A stretch of DNA of 64,000 bases from NCBI GenBank assembly GCA_035048815.1, contig JAUCBN010000017.1:10908936-10972935 (forward strand), read 5' to 3'. The position numbers were made by a program, and so were the translations under genes. This document shows, in pieces, positions 1 to 9,430 of the stretch. Under the pieces are notes generated by a model, which saw only the letters and a program-made list of their open reading frames with translations, searched no databases and was not told where the DNA came from. How positions within the stretch are numbered: the stretch's first letter is position 1; each line of letters begins with the position of its first letter. Source of the DNA: Abelmoschus esculentus. Lineage: Eukaryota > Streptophyta > Magnoliopsida > Malvales > Malvaceae.

Positions 1-91
1 ATCTTGGTATCCTCTCAAAGAGAGGGACTGTTCATTATGTTATACGCTTGAAGAGAGGGGTCATTCACCGCGACATATGCTAGAAGAGAGG
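1..91 (+). repeat. 33-bp satellite block S1 (continues off left edge)
   Basis: About three monomers of the 33-bp satellite that fills much of the window. The last five bases (87-91, AGAGG) are the left target-site duplication of the LTR that follows. The array clearly continues beyond base 1. Confidence 0.95.
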
Positions 92-92
92 T

Positions 93-203
93 GATACGAT
101 CACAACCAACAATGAATCAGAAGAATTTCCTATTGGACCTATGACTCGTGCTAAAACCAAGAAATTTCAAGAGGCCATGGGAAATCTATTTATTCAAGGC
201 TGA
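93..203 (+). pseudogene. C-terminal end of Gypsy pol encoded inside LTR A1
   Basis: Reading from the second base of the LTR gives a 36-codon frame containing GPMTRAKTKKF. This is the conserved tail found after the integrase in many plant Ty3/Gypsy polyproteins. The frame stops at TGA 201-203. LTR A2 has TGC at this codon and stays open to 22510, so the A1 stop is probably a point mutation. A solo LTR cannot express this tail as part of pol. It is a relic showing that pol of the parent element overlapped U3 of the 3' LTR. Confidence 0.8.
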
Positions 204-1416
204 AAATTAGAGAATGCAACACCAACTATGTTGGAACAATACAGCCTCCTACTTGTGCATGAGTTTGCATGAGTTCTTTCTTAAGTTTTTTAAATTTAAT
301 TTCAGCATGTGTGCATGAATAAATAATGCTTGATATTCATTTAAGCATGTTAGTTCAATTAAGTTCATTAGTTTAATTAATGCATGATAGTTCACTTAAA
401 GCATGTTAGTTTTCTTATGTTTATGAGTTCATTTAGTGTGTGGATTAAACTAGATCATTCAATGTAACTAGTTTCATTAATTAAACTAGCTCATTAAATA
501 TGTTTCATGCATTCACTTTTATTTTATTGAATAAAGTTGTTATCTAATGGTTACTTATATTTTCATCTATGGTATTCATTTGGGATCAAATGGCTGATCA
601 TTTTCTACAAGAATGACAAGTCATTTACTACCAATTAAAGACACTTGAAGACACCATGATGGCTGATCAGTTTCAAGACATTCAAGGGAGATTTACACAC
701 CACTTAAAGGCTTTCAGTATCAGCAAGAAAACAGTGCATTGGAGAGCTCCTAAATACACCACTTAAAGAGGCACTTAAAGACTACTTAAGAGCTACTTAA
801 TCCTCCATAAAGCTTATCAGTTTTTAACAGAGAAGACATGCAATGAAAGCCTTCATTATCAGCACTTAAGGGAGAGTAAAGGCAAGAATTAAAGCAACAC
901 TTAAGGAGGGAGTTCAAGGAATATCAGTCAACTTGTTCGCCATATTTGGATTGAATACGAGCATATTTGAGTCTTTAGGTATTCTTCAAACTTATTCCTC
1001 TATTTCTTAGCTTTCCAACACACTTTGAATCACCTCAATCCGATATCAGGAGCTTAAGATATGATTAAATTAGTGAAGACAGTGCATGCTGGAAATTCAG
1101 TACGGGAATAGTCACAAGATGCTTGTTCAACAAATTCAAGAGGCCATTCAATTGCTGAATTCAATGCTTTATCAACAGCCCATTAAAGAAGGATGAATGA
1201 CAACTTAATCAAGTTCATTAGCCCAAGAGTTTCTCCATGTGGATGATATGTATGTCTACATTCATGTTACGAATGTCCACATTCATCCTTGTTAGATCAA
1301 ACCTTTTTGGCTGTCAATTGGAGATAGGATAACCTACAAATTAATAGGCCTTTAGCATCAGAATAATGAGTCTTTAATCTTTGTCTAGGATAATCAATTT
1401 GTTGTTGTCTTACAAC

Positions 1417-1424
1417 TATAAATA
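1417..1424 (+). promoter_or_regulatory. TATA box of LTR A1
   Basis: TATAAATA in the context CTATAAATAGGC, about 465 bp before the LTR end. The same motif and context occur in LTRs A2 and A4. If active, transcription would run rightwards into satellite block S2. Confidence 0.65.
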
Positions 1425-1883
1425 GGCACTCATTTCATTATAAAAGGAACAACTTTTGGCATATATTAAACTTTGAGAGTGTTCTCTTTTATAGTTTTTT
1501 TTGAACTTTATCGGCTTGCAAGATTGTTCTCGTGGCATTAATCCCTTTTCATTTTTTATATTGTTGGTTCCTAGTTCATATAACTAGAGGGTCGCAATCC
1601 CTTAGCCTTTCACCCAAGTCACGGTTAAAAAACTCTTAAGGAACGGGTCTTCACTTTTTAGTGTTGGTTCCTCCTTTGTTTACACCGCACCATCAATTAC
1701 ATTTCATCTTTTCATTTCCATCAACCATACATCCATATTTTCCATACTTCATCCAAAACACAACAATCAACTTATCATCATTCCATTGTCGTATCACCTT
1801 GTAATCATATCAATTACTTACTAGAATCATGATCGGGCAATCACATATACAAATTCGGATATTCCGCAACCGGATTCATATCA

Positions 1884-4208
1884 AGAGGGGTCGTCCGTCA
1901 CGGTATACGCTCTAAGAAAGGAACATTTCATTATGACATGCACCCGAAGAAAGGGGTATTTCATCACGACATACGCTCAAAGAGAATGGTCATCCATCAT
2001 GGTATACGCTCTAAGAAAGGGACCGTTCACCATAACAAGCACTCAAAAAGAGTGGTCATTCATCACGACATACGCTCAAAGTGAGGGGTCGTCCATCAAG
2101 CCATACACTCAAAAAGAGGGACCGTTTATTATGACTTACACTCGAATATAGGGATCATTCATCGCGGCATACGCACAAAGAGCGGGGTCGTCCATCATGG
2201 CATACGCTCAAAGAGAGCGACTTTTCATTATGATGTACGCTCGAAGAAAGGGTCATTCATCGTGACATACACTCAAATAGAGGGGTCGTCCATCACGGTA
2301 TACGCTCTTAGAAAGGGACCGTTCATAAGGACATGCACTCGAAGAGAGGAGTCATTCATCGCGACATACGCTGAAAGAGAGGGGTTGTCCATGACGGTAT
2401 ACGTTCAAAGAGAGGGACCGTTCATTATGACATACACTCGAAGAGAGGGGTCATTCAATGCGATATACGCTCAAAGAGAGGGGTCACTCATCGCGACATA
2501 CGCTCAAAGGGAGGGGTTGTCCATCACGGTATACGCTCATAGAGAGGGACCGTTCCCCATGACATGCACTCGAAGAGAGGGGTCATTCATCACGACATAC
2601 GCTCAATGAGAGGGGTTATCCATCACAACATACGCTCAAATAGAGGAATCGTTCATTATGACATACGCTTGAAGAGAGTTGTCATTCACTGCGACATACG
2701 CTCAGAGAGAGGGGTCGTCCATCACGTTATACACTCTCAGAAAGGGACCGTACATTATGACATGCACTCGAAGAGAGGGGTCATTTATCCCGACATACGC
2801 TTAAAGAGAGGGGTCGTCCATCACGGTATACTCTAAAAGAGAAGGATCGTTCATTATGACATATGCTCGAAGGGAGGGGTCATTTACCGCGATATACGCT
2901 CAAACAGAGGGATCGTTCATTTATCATGGTATATGCTCTAAGAAAGGGACCGTTCATTATGTCATGCACTCGAAGAGAGGTATCATTCATCGAGTCATAC
3001 GCTCAAACAGAGGGGTCGTCCATCATAGTATACACTCAAAGTGAGGGATCATTTATTATGACATGCACTCGATGATAAAGTTCATTCATCGTGACATATG
3101 CTCAAAGAGAGGGGTCATCTATCATGACACCCACTCACAGAGTGGGACTGTTCATTATGACATATGCTCGGAGAGAGGGGTCATTCACCGCGACATACGC
3201 TCAAAGTGAGGGCTCATCGATCACGGTATATGCTCTAAGAAAGGGACCATTCATTATGACATGCACTCAAAGAGAGGGGTCACTCATCGCGACATACGCT
3301 CAAAGATGGGGGTCGTCCATCATGGTATACTCTCATAGAGAGGGATCGCTCACCATGACATTCACTCGAAGGGAAGGGTCATTCATCGCGACATACGCTC
3401 AAGGAGAGGGTCATCCATCACGATGTATGCTCAAAGAGAGGGACCGGTCACCTTGACATGCACATGAAGAGATGGGTCATTCATCGCAACATACGCTCAA
3501 AGAAATGGGTTATCGGCCAATGTATACACTCTTTGAGAAGGACTGTTCATTATGATATGCACTCGAAGAGAGGGGTTGTCCATCACGGTATACACTCAAA
3601 GAAAGGTACCGTTCATTATGATATGTACTTGAAGAGAGGTGTCATTCATCGTGACATACGCTCAAAGAAAGGGATCGTCCATTACGGTATACTCTCAAAG
3701 AGAGGGGTTGTTCATTATGATATATGCTCGAAGAGATGGGTCATTCACCGCGACATACGCTTAAAGAGCGGGGTTAGTCATCACAGTATACGCTCTAAAA
3801 AGGGCCCATTCATAATGACATGCACTCGAAGATAAGGTTCATTCATCGCGACATACGCTCAAAGAGAGGGGTGATCAATCACGGCACCCGCTCACAGAGA
3901 GGGACCGTTCATTATGACATGCTCGAAGAGAGGGGTCATTCTCCACGACATGTGCTCAAAGAAAGGGACCATTCATTATGACAAGCACTCGAAGAGGGGT
4001 CATTCATCGTGACATACGCTTAAAGAGAGGGGTCGACCATCATAGTATACGCTAAAAAAGAGGGATCGTTCATTATGACATGCACTCGAAGATAAGGGTC
4101 ATTAATCACGACATACATTCAAAGAGAGGGGTCATCTATCACGACACCTGCTCAAAGATAGGGATCGTTCATTGTGACATGCACTCGAAGAGAGGGGTCA
4201 TTCATCGC
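1884..4208 (+). repeat. 33-bp satellite block S2
   Basis: About 70 monomers. Typical cores are ATCGCGACATACGCTC (type A), ATCACGGTATACGCTC (type B) and TTATGACATGCACTC (type C), usually cycling with a 99-bp period. The stretch 1900-3840 shares monomer variants in the same order with about 55290-57430 (S10), and partly with 12600-13600 (S4). Open frames of 90-125 codons here are products of the repeat and not genes. Confidence 0.95.
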
Positions 4209-4337
4209 AGCACACCCCGAGTGTAAACACGAGTGAATTGAGTGCCATATTTTTTTCCTTGGATTGACCGTGAGGATTTTGTGTGTGTCAATTGGTGAGG
4301 TCCTTAAACTTTTGTTTCATTTATTCATACTAACAAT

Positions 4338-5459
4338 ATGTCAAAACACTCAAATGAAAACAATCGGGAAGAATGACCAGCCCAAAACCTCTAAACACAA
4401 GCTATAATAAGGGAATTGCAAAAGCTCTTACGTGCTGAGTTAGAACCAATTCATGAGCAGATGGACCGTATTGAGGAGTCTAGTGAAGGAAGTCCAAGGG
4501 GCCAAGATGGACAAAATCATAAAAGGCATCCCATGCAACATGAGATTGAAGAGAGTGATGGAGAAGATGTCATTTCTGTTCGGAACAATGCAAGGAACCA
4601 TCGCCAATTGGATGACAATTTTGAGAGCATCCGAGTTAACATCCCTCCTTTTCAAGGAAAATCGGACCCGGAGGCATATTTGTACTGGGAAAGCAAAGTG
4701 GAGCACATCTTCGAATGCCATAACTATTCCGAGCAAAAGAAGGGGTGCATGGTTGCCTTAGAATTTATTGAATACGCATTTGTATGGTGGGATCAACTAA
4801 GATCAACAAGGAGACGCAATGGTGAACGACCTATCAATACTTGGAGAGAAATGAAAGGTATTCTAAGGAAACGTTATGTGCCTACACATTATCACCGTGA
4901 TCTCTATTATAAGTTGCAGAATCTTAAACAAGGAAGTAGAAGCATGGAAGACTACTTCAAAGAGATAGAGATAGCCATGATTTGAGTAAGTATGGATGAA
5001 GACCGTGAAACCACCATGGCAAGGTTCTCGTCCGGATTTAATAAAGAGATTGCTGATGTAGTGGAATTACAACACTACATTGAAATTGAGGACATGGTAC
5101 ATATGGCTATCAAAATTGAGAGGCAACAATGCAAGAGATCATCTTCTAGAGTTGGTACTAATGCAGTCCATAAATGGAGTCCAAACACACCTCGGAGAAA
5201 TACTCCTTTCCAAGGCAAAGAATAGGCTAAAACGTCCAAAACCAAGCCTATGGTGGAGAATGTTCGAGGAAAGCAACAAGAAGTATCCACACGATCCCGA
5301 GAGATCAAATGTTTCAAGTGCTTAGGGAATGGCCATATTGCTAGCCAATGTCCAAATAAAAACACTATGTTGTTGCTGGAAAATGGAGAGATTGCATCGG
5401 ATGAGGAAGAAATTTTGGAAGAATCCGAGAAAGTGGAGAAGAAGAATTCACCCCTGTAG
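4338..5459 (+). pseudogene. Ty3/Gypsy gag, broken by stops
   Basis: One frame from ATG 4338 carries a recognisable plant Gypsy gag. The capsid core lies around codons 95-260, with IPPFQGKSDPEAYLYWESKV, VEHIFECHNYSEQKK, WWDQLRSTRRRNGERP and ELQHYIEIEDMVHMAIKIER. An intact CCHC zinc knuckle, CFKCLGNGHIASQC, is encoded near 5310. Gag would form the virus-like particle, and the knuckle would bind element RNA. In-frame stops at TGA 4374, TAA 4392, TGA 4983 and TAG 5223 disable it. The frame ends at TAG 5457-5459, and the protease continues in another frame. The family call is strong, but function is not expected. Confidence 0.9.
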
Positions 5460-5462
5460 TTG

Positions 5463-6048
5463 AAGGACAACTTATGGTTGTTAAAAGGCTTTTAAGCACC
5501 CAAATGGCAGAAGAAGAGGAGCAACGAGAGAACATATTTAACACTAGGTATTATATTAACAACAAAGTTCGTTTTATGATAATCAATGGTGGAAGCTGCA
5601 CCAACGTGACCATCACTCTTATGGTGGATAAACTCGGCCTCAAAACTTTAAAGCATCCAGCCCCATATAAACTCCAATGGCTCAATGATTCGGGGGAATT
5701 AAAGGTCACCAAACAGGTTCTTGTCCCTTTCACTATTGTTTCATATAAGGATGAGGTTTTATGCGACGTAGTTCCTATGCACGCAAGTCACATTTTAATA
5801 GGGAGGCCATCGCAATATGATCGAATAACGATGCATGATTGTTACACCAATCAGTTCATCTTCAGCATGGAGGCAAGAAGATAGTGCTCGCACCTATGAC
5901 GCCAAAACAAGTGCAAAGTGACAAGATTTTGATGAAACAATGTGTGGAGGCTTGGAAACAAGAGAAGATCCAAACCAAGCTTAAAGAAGGAAGACCTAAG
6001 GAAGAAAAGGCGTCCGGCAGCATCAAGTTGATTAGGGAATGTCTTTGA
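5463..6048 (+). pseudogene. Gypsy retropepsin-like protease and linker, frameshifted
   Basis: After a one-base shift from gag, the frame carrying ATG 5474 reads EGQLMVVKRLLSTQ and then a retropepsin-like fold: INGGSCTNV, an LQWLND strand, and the closing HILIGRPSQYDR. In this family the catalytic motif is normally D-G-G-S/T. Here the codon at 5585-5587 is AAT, so the aspartate reads as asparagine (consistent with GAT to AAT) and activity would be lost. A second frameshift near 5865 moves the linker (KKIVLAPMTPKQV) into another frame that runs to 6048. The protein would process gag-pol in an intact element. RT should follow but is deleted. Confidence 0.82.
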
Positions 6049-6217
6049 GACATCCCATGATCACTTTTGAATTTTCTAACCCAAAAGAAGCCAAAAAGTT
6101 CCGATCTTCTTTTCAAAAAATCAAGGCGTTAGAAGGCCATGCACGGAAAAACCATGTTATTCCCATTGCTAAGGGAGATTCCAACACTAAGGGGTTCGAT
6201 TTGAGGACAAATCTCCC
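6049..6217 (+). pseudogene. Residual pol tail upstream of the polypurine tract
   Basis: A short readable frame (about 6039-6232) ends in TKGFDLRTNLPKQGGDD. This resembles the segment that precedes the 3' LTR in plant Gypsy polyproteins. The part before it (NPKEAKKFRSSFQKIKALEG) I do not recognise. It marks the far side of the deletion that removed RT, RNase H and integrase. Confidence 0.6.
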
Positions 6218-6232
6218 AAAACAAGGAGGGGA
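6218..6232 (+). promoter_or_regulatory. Polypurine tract of the Gypsy remnant
   Basis: AAAACAAGGAGGGGA lies directly against the TGAT start of LTR C1. This is the position and composition expected of the plus-strand DNA primer in an LTR retrotransposon, and it fixes the LTR start at 6233. Confidence 0.8.
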
Positions 6233-6835
6233 TGATATGTGCACACCCAACCTTAATTCTGCCCGTACCCTAAGTCACACAAGTCCAATCAAGGAGTTCT
6301 ACTTAATCCTCTTTATTTATTCAATTCATGTGCTACACTCGCTTGCTATCTCATATTATATACCTATAATGTTTATTTCCTTATATTACTATTGATAACT
6401 TAGTAATTGGAATTGAACCACAGCTTTTATCTAGCTTATGTTATGCATTATTAATATTCAACACATGTTTAGTAACACATGTTTAGTACAGCTCGAATGC
6501 ACCATTTGAGCTTAAAACAAAGAATCGTTGTTTGAGACACTTACCAGCTTTCGATCAGAGCTAAAATGTACCAAACACTCCTAGGCAGCGCAATGAAGCG
6601 GATGCTAGCTTCATTCCAGTTCACGAATCCAGAGTGAGCTCAATTTCCTTCATATCATTTACATCACTTAAACACCTCTATTTCCTTCCTTAATCAACCA
6701 TCAACATCCCCTACACCATAACCCCTTCTTGAATCATCCTAATCTTATTTCTAGCATCTTTTAACAATCTTTTGTTCAGGAAACAAGCGTGATACAAGGC
6801 TTGCTTGCATTCTAAGGTCCGGATAATCAAAGCTT
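6233..6835 (+). mobile_element. 3' LTR C1, internally deleted
   Basis: Starts TGATATGTGC after the polypurine tract and ends AATCAAAGCTT before satellite. From about 6418 it aligns with LTR C2 (61439-62937), sharing the block with ATTCAACACATGTTTAGTA and the end GGTCCGG...AATCAAAGCTT. C1 lacks about 975 bp present in C2 (61713-62696), joining at about 6642. The missing part includes the region where the promoter and R hairpin would lie, so C1 should be promoterless. No target-site duplication can be tested because the 5' end of the element is gone. Confidence 0.75.
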
Positions 6836-7586
6836 GGGTATTTCATCATGATATACACTCTGAGAAAGGGACAATTCATTATGACATGCACTCGAAGAGA
6901 GGGGTCATTCATCGTGACATATGCTCAAAGAGAGGGGTCATCTATCACGGCATACGCACAAAGTGAGGGACCGTTCATTATGACATGCTCTCGAAGAGAG
7001 GGGTCATTCACCGCGACATACGCTCCAAGAGAGAGGTCCTCCATCACGGTATACGCTCTGAGAAAGGGACTGTTCATTATGACATACACTCGAAGAGAGG
7101 GCTCATTCATCGCGACATACAGTCAAAGAGAATGGACATCCATCACGGTGTACGCTCTAAGAAAGGGACTATTTGTTATGACATGCACTCAAAGACAGGG
7201 GTAATTTATTGCGACATACGCTCAAAGAGAGTAGTTGTCTGTCACGGTATACGCTTAAAGAGAGTAGTTGTCCATCACGGTATACGCTAAAAGTGAGCGA
7301 CCGTTCACCAAGACATGCACTCAAAGATAGGGGTCATTCGTCGGGATTATGCTCAATAAGAGGGGTCGTTCATCACGCCATATGCTTAAAGAGAGGGACC
7401 ATTCATTATGACATACGCTTGAAGAGAGGTGTTATTCATCGCAACATACGCTCAGAGAGAGGGTCGTCCATCACGGTATACGCTCTAAGAAAGGGGCCGT
7501 GCATTATGACATGCACTCGAAGAGAGGGGTCATTCACCGCAAGGTACGCTCAAAGAGAGGGGTCATCGATCACGGTACACGCTCAA
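6836..7586 (+). repeat. 33-bp satellite block S3
   Basis: About 23 monomers between LTR C1 and LTR fragment A3. The A/B/C cycle is clear at the start and looser near 7200-7400, where several type B monomers follow one another. Open frames of 100-126 codons are repeat artefacts. Confidence 0.95.
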
Positions 7587-7699
7587 TGATATGATCACAA
7601 CCAACAATGAATCATAAGAATTTCCTATTGGACCAATGACTCGTGCTAAAACCCAGAAATTCCAATAGGCCATGGGAAATCTATTTATTCAAGGCTATT
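7587..7699 (+). mobile_element. 5' fragment of a family-A LTR (A3)
   Basis: Begins TGATATGATC and follows LTR A1 base for base with few changes, including the pol tail that reads GPMTRAKTQKF. It breaks off at about 7697-7701 and continues directly as LINE sequence. The pol frame carries an in-frame TAG (CAA to TAG-type change, near 7663). The truncated LTR joined to a truncated LINE, with no target-site duplication, indicates a deletion junction. Confidence 0.85.
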
Positions 7700-7966
7700 A
7701 GAATTGTTGGGCTGATAACCTGGAAGTGTCTTCTCGGATTAGAGAGATTTGGTCTAACCCATCCAGCACGGCAATTGTTAAGCTTCATGAAATTGGTAGT
7801 TTTCTAGAATTTTGGCAAACAAACAAACGTATTAACCAGTTAACTGACTTTATAAATATGTGCCTCAAGCGACAACTTTCAGATGCTGATATCAATAATT
7901 TTATATCTACCAAAAACGAGCTTGATAGCCTGCTTAATACGAAAGAAATCTATTGGGCACAACGCG
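7700..7966 (+). pseudogene. LINE2 ORF2 fragment between endonuclease and RT
   Basis: Encodes the linker before the RT domain, with NELDSLLNTKEIYWAQR. It is clearly collinear with LINE1 35582-35866 (NELDSLLNAKEIYWDQR). It is open across the segment but cut by the LTR D insertion at 7966/7967. Confidence 0.85.
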
Positions 7967-9430
7967 TGATGTGAGCACATCATGTCAAGTTCAACAGGTT
8001 GATCCGGAGGTCTTACCATCAGGACCTATCACACGTTCTAAGGCAAAGAAATACAGGGAAGCTCTTTTCCTTACTTGTGCTAACATTTCAGATTCATTTG
8101 AGAATGTTCATGCCTTAGAATATGTTGTTTATAATGTGTTGCATGCTGATATGTGACATATTTAGGTATATATATTTTTATGTGTGTTTACTTATGTATA
8201 TACTATGTTAATTATGTTTGCATTTGGTTTTAAGTGTGTTTGTGTGGTTAAAATAAGACTACAAGGCTTTTTAGATGTGTTTGCCTTGTTCTAATATAGG
8301 TACTTAGGAGAACTTTAGCTCAAGTGGGCATACTCAGCTCATCTCCAGCTCAGGAGAGCGTATGCAGTTCAATACCAGCTCAAGTGGATTATATTCAGCT
8401 CAAAAGAAGCTCAATGGTGTGCACGCAGCTCACCTTAGCTCGTGGCAGCTCAGAGGCTTAGCTCCCAACTCCATTTAGCTCCTAACACTCTTAGCTAGTT
8501 CGTTTCAGCTCATCTCCATTTCCAGCTCAACTCAACTCAACTCAAGTTGAAGTGACCTACAGCAGCTGAAACCTATCATACACGAAGAGCAGGTGTCCTA
8601 CGCATTTGCCATGCATGTGGGGACCACATAGAACCCTTTTCCACAAGTTTGGGCGTCCAAAAGCAAGCAATCCAAACAAGGCCCTTGCTTTGAAGACCAA
8701 TCAGAAACATTGGATAAGAATGAGTGTTTTCTTATTCAAATTCAAACATTAAACACATGTTTAATGTGTTTTAAGTGCCAAAACATGTGGCTAAGGATAT
8801 TAGGAGCCTAGGAGAAGTTATTTGAGCATTTAAATTTTAATTTTCGTTAGAATTAACGCCACAAATTCAATTTTGGCCAACTTCTCCTTTATTCCTATAT
8901 ATTTACTTAATTTTGTAATGATAAGGTTAGACATTTTATGAATAAAATCACTTGTGAGATTTTCTCTCAATTTCAGTTCTTCATTGAACTTTTCTTGACA
9001 AATTCTGACTTTGTTTGAGTGTGTCAAATCTTTGATACTTCGGGTTTCTAGATCGCTATCTAGAGGGTCCAAGTTCGTTGACGAAGAACGTATTTGATTC
9101 GGGTCCGCTCAGTATATTGTTCGGGTTCTTTCGAGTTCAACGTCGTTGTTATTTTCCAGTAACTTAAACATCCAATTCTGCCATTTTGGACGTTTTAATG
9201 CTGCCATGAAAGCCCTCGGAGCATTTCATCTTCATTAACCTCCAGAAACTGCCAGAATTCCTTCATCCCTTTTCTTTCTTTGTTTTAGTTTTTTTTCTTT
9301 GTTTTCTTATAGTTTTAACATCATTCTAACATCCATAATGTTGTCTTTATTGCAGAGACTTGCTTTCTATTATCCTAGATCCGTTTCAAACAAAGATCGT
9401 TGTTTTTGAAGCAACGAATCCCCAATATCA
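7967..9430 (+). mobile_element. LTR D, a Gypsy LTR nested in LINE2
   Basis: A 1,464-bp unit starting TGATGTGAGC and ending CCCCAATATCA, interrupting the LINE2 reading frame. Its 5' part encodes a Gypsy pol tail (GPITRSKAKKYREAL). U3 is packed with AGCTCA motifs (8310-8560). A TATA-like TATATATT lies at 8896-8903, followed by the hairpin AGTTC/GAACT (8975-8990) shared with other LTR families here. No clean 5-bp duplication flanks it (left ACGCG, right TACCG). A 7-bp repeat GCACAAC lies 3 bp outside the left end and 4 bp outside the right end, so the flank may have been rearranged. Best read as a solo LTR. Confidence 0.78.
7968..8156 (+). pseudogene. Pol C-terminal tail encoded in LTR D
   Basis: Frame open from the second base of LTR D for 62 codons to TGA 8154-8156. 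It reads VLPSGPITRSKAKKYREAL and ends HALEYVVYNVLHADM. Its length and the spacing of the GP-x-TR motif match the tail in LTR A2, so the overlap of pol with the 3' LTR is shared by two families. In a solo LTR it is an orphan. Confidence 0.78.

Larger units (their letters stand above)
92..1883 (+). mobile_element. Solo LTR A1 (Ty3/Gypsy type)
   Basis: A 1,792-bp unit starting TGATACGATC and ending ATTCATATCA. It is flanked by the perfect 5-bp direct repeat AGAGG (87-91 and 1884-1888). Deleting the unit and one repeat restores an uninterrupted satellite monomer, so this is a true insertion that later lost its internal region by LTR-LTR recombination. Its first 110 bp encode the C-terminus of a Gypsy pol protein. 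A TATA box lies at 1417-1424. It is about 98% identical by eye to LTR A2 over the first 170 bp, so the two copies are fairly young. Relative to A2 it keeps a 69-bp direct duplication (repeat cores at about 590 and 659). Confidence 0.92.
4209..6835 (+). mobile_element. 5'-truncated, internally deleted Ty3/Gypsy element with 3' LTR C1
   Basis: The left boundary abuts the satellite at about 4208, with no 5' LTR or primer-binding site. Contents in order are a leader (4209-4337), gag (4338-5459), a retropepsin-like domain and linker (to about 6048), a short pol tail ending in FDLRTNLPKQGGDD, a polypurine tract (6218-6232) and a 3' LTR (6233-6835). Reverse transcriptase, RNase H and integrase are absent, so roughly 3 kb of pol has been lost between about 6048 and 6190. 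This is a dead remnant. It supplies the domain context (gag, protease, polypurine tract, LTR starting TGAT) for the neighbouring solo LTR families. Confidence 0.88.

Noticed and set aside
92..1883. LTR start at TGTTGG (229) instead of 92
   Set aside because: Only a start at 92 gives a perfect target duplication in A1 and A2, and fragment A3 also begins at that same base.
1..4208. CRISPR array
   Set aside because: Repeats are directly adjacent with no unique spacers, and the context is a plant genome.
1884..4337. Satellite S2 as the leader of a Gypsy element whose 5' LTR is A1
   Set aside because: A1 has a perfect target-site duplication on both sides and is a separate solo LTR. The gag remnant belongs with LTR C1.
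5075..5470. Minus-strand open frames over the Gypsy gag
   Set aside because: They lie opposite a recognisable gag with an intact zinc knuckle and have no domain of their own.
6925..7110. Minus-strand frames in satellite blocks
   Set aside because: They are the complement of the 33-bp repeat and show the same 11-residue period.
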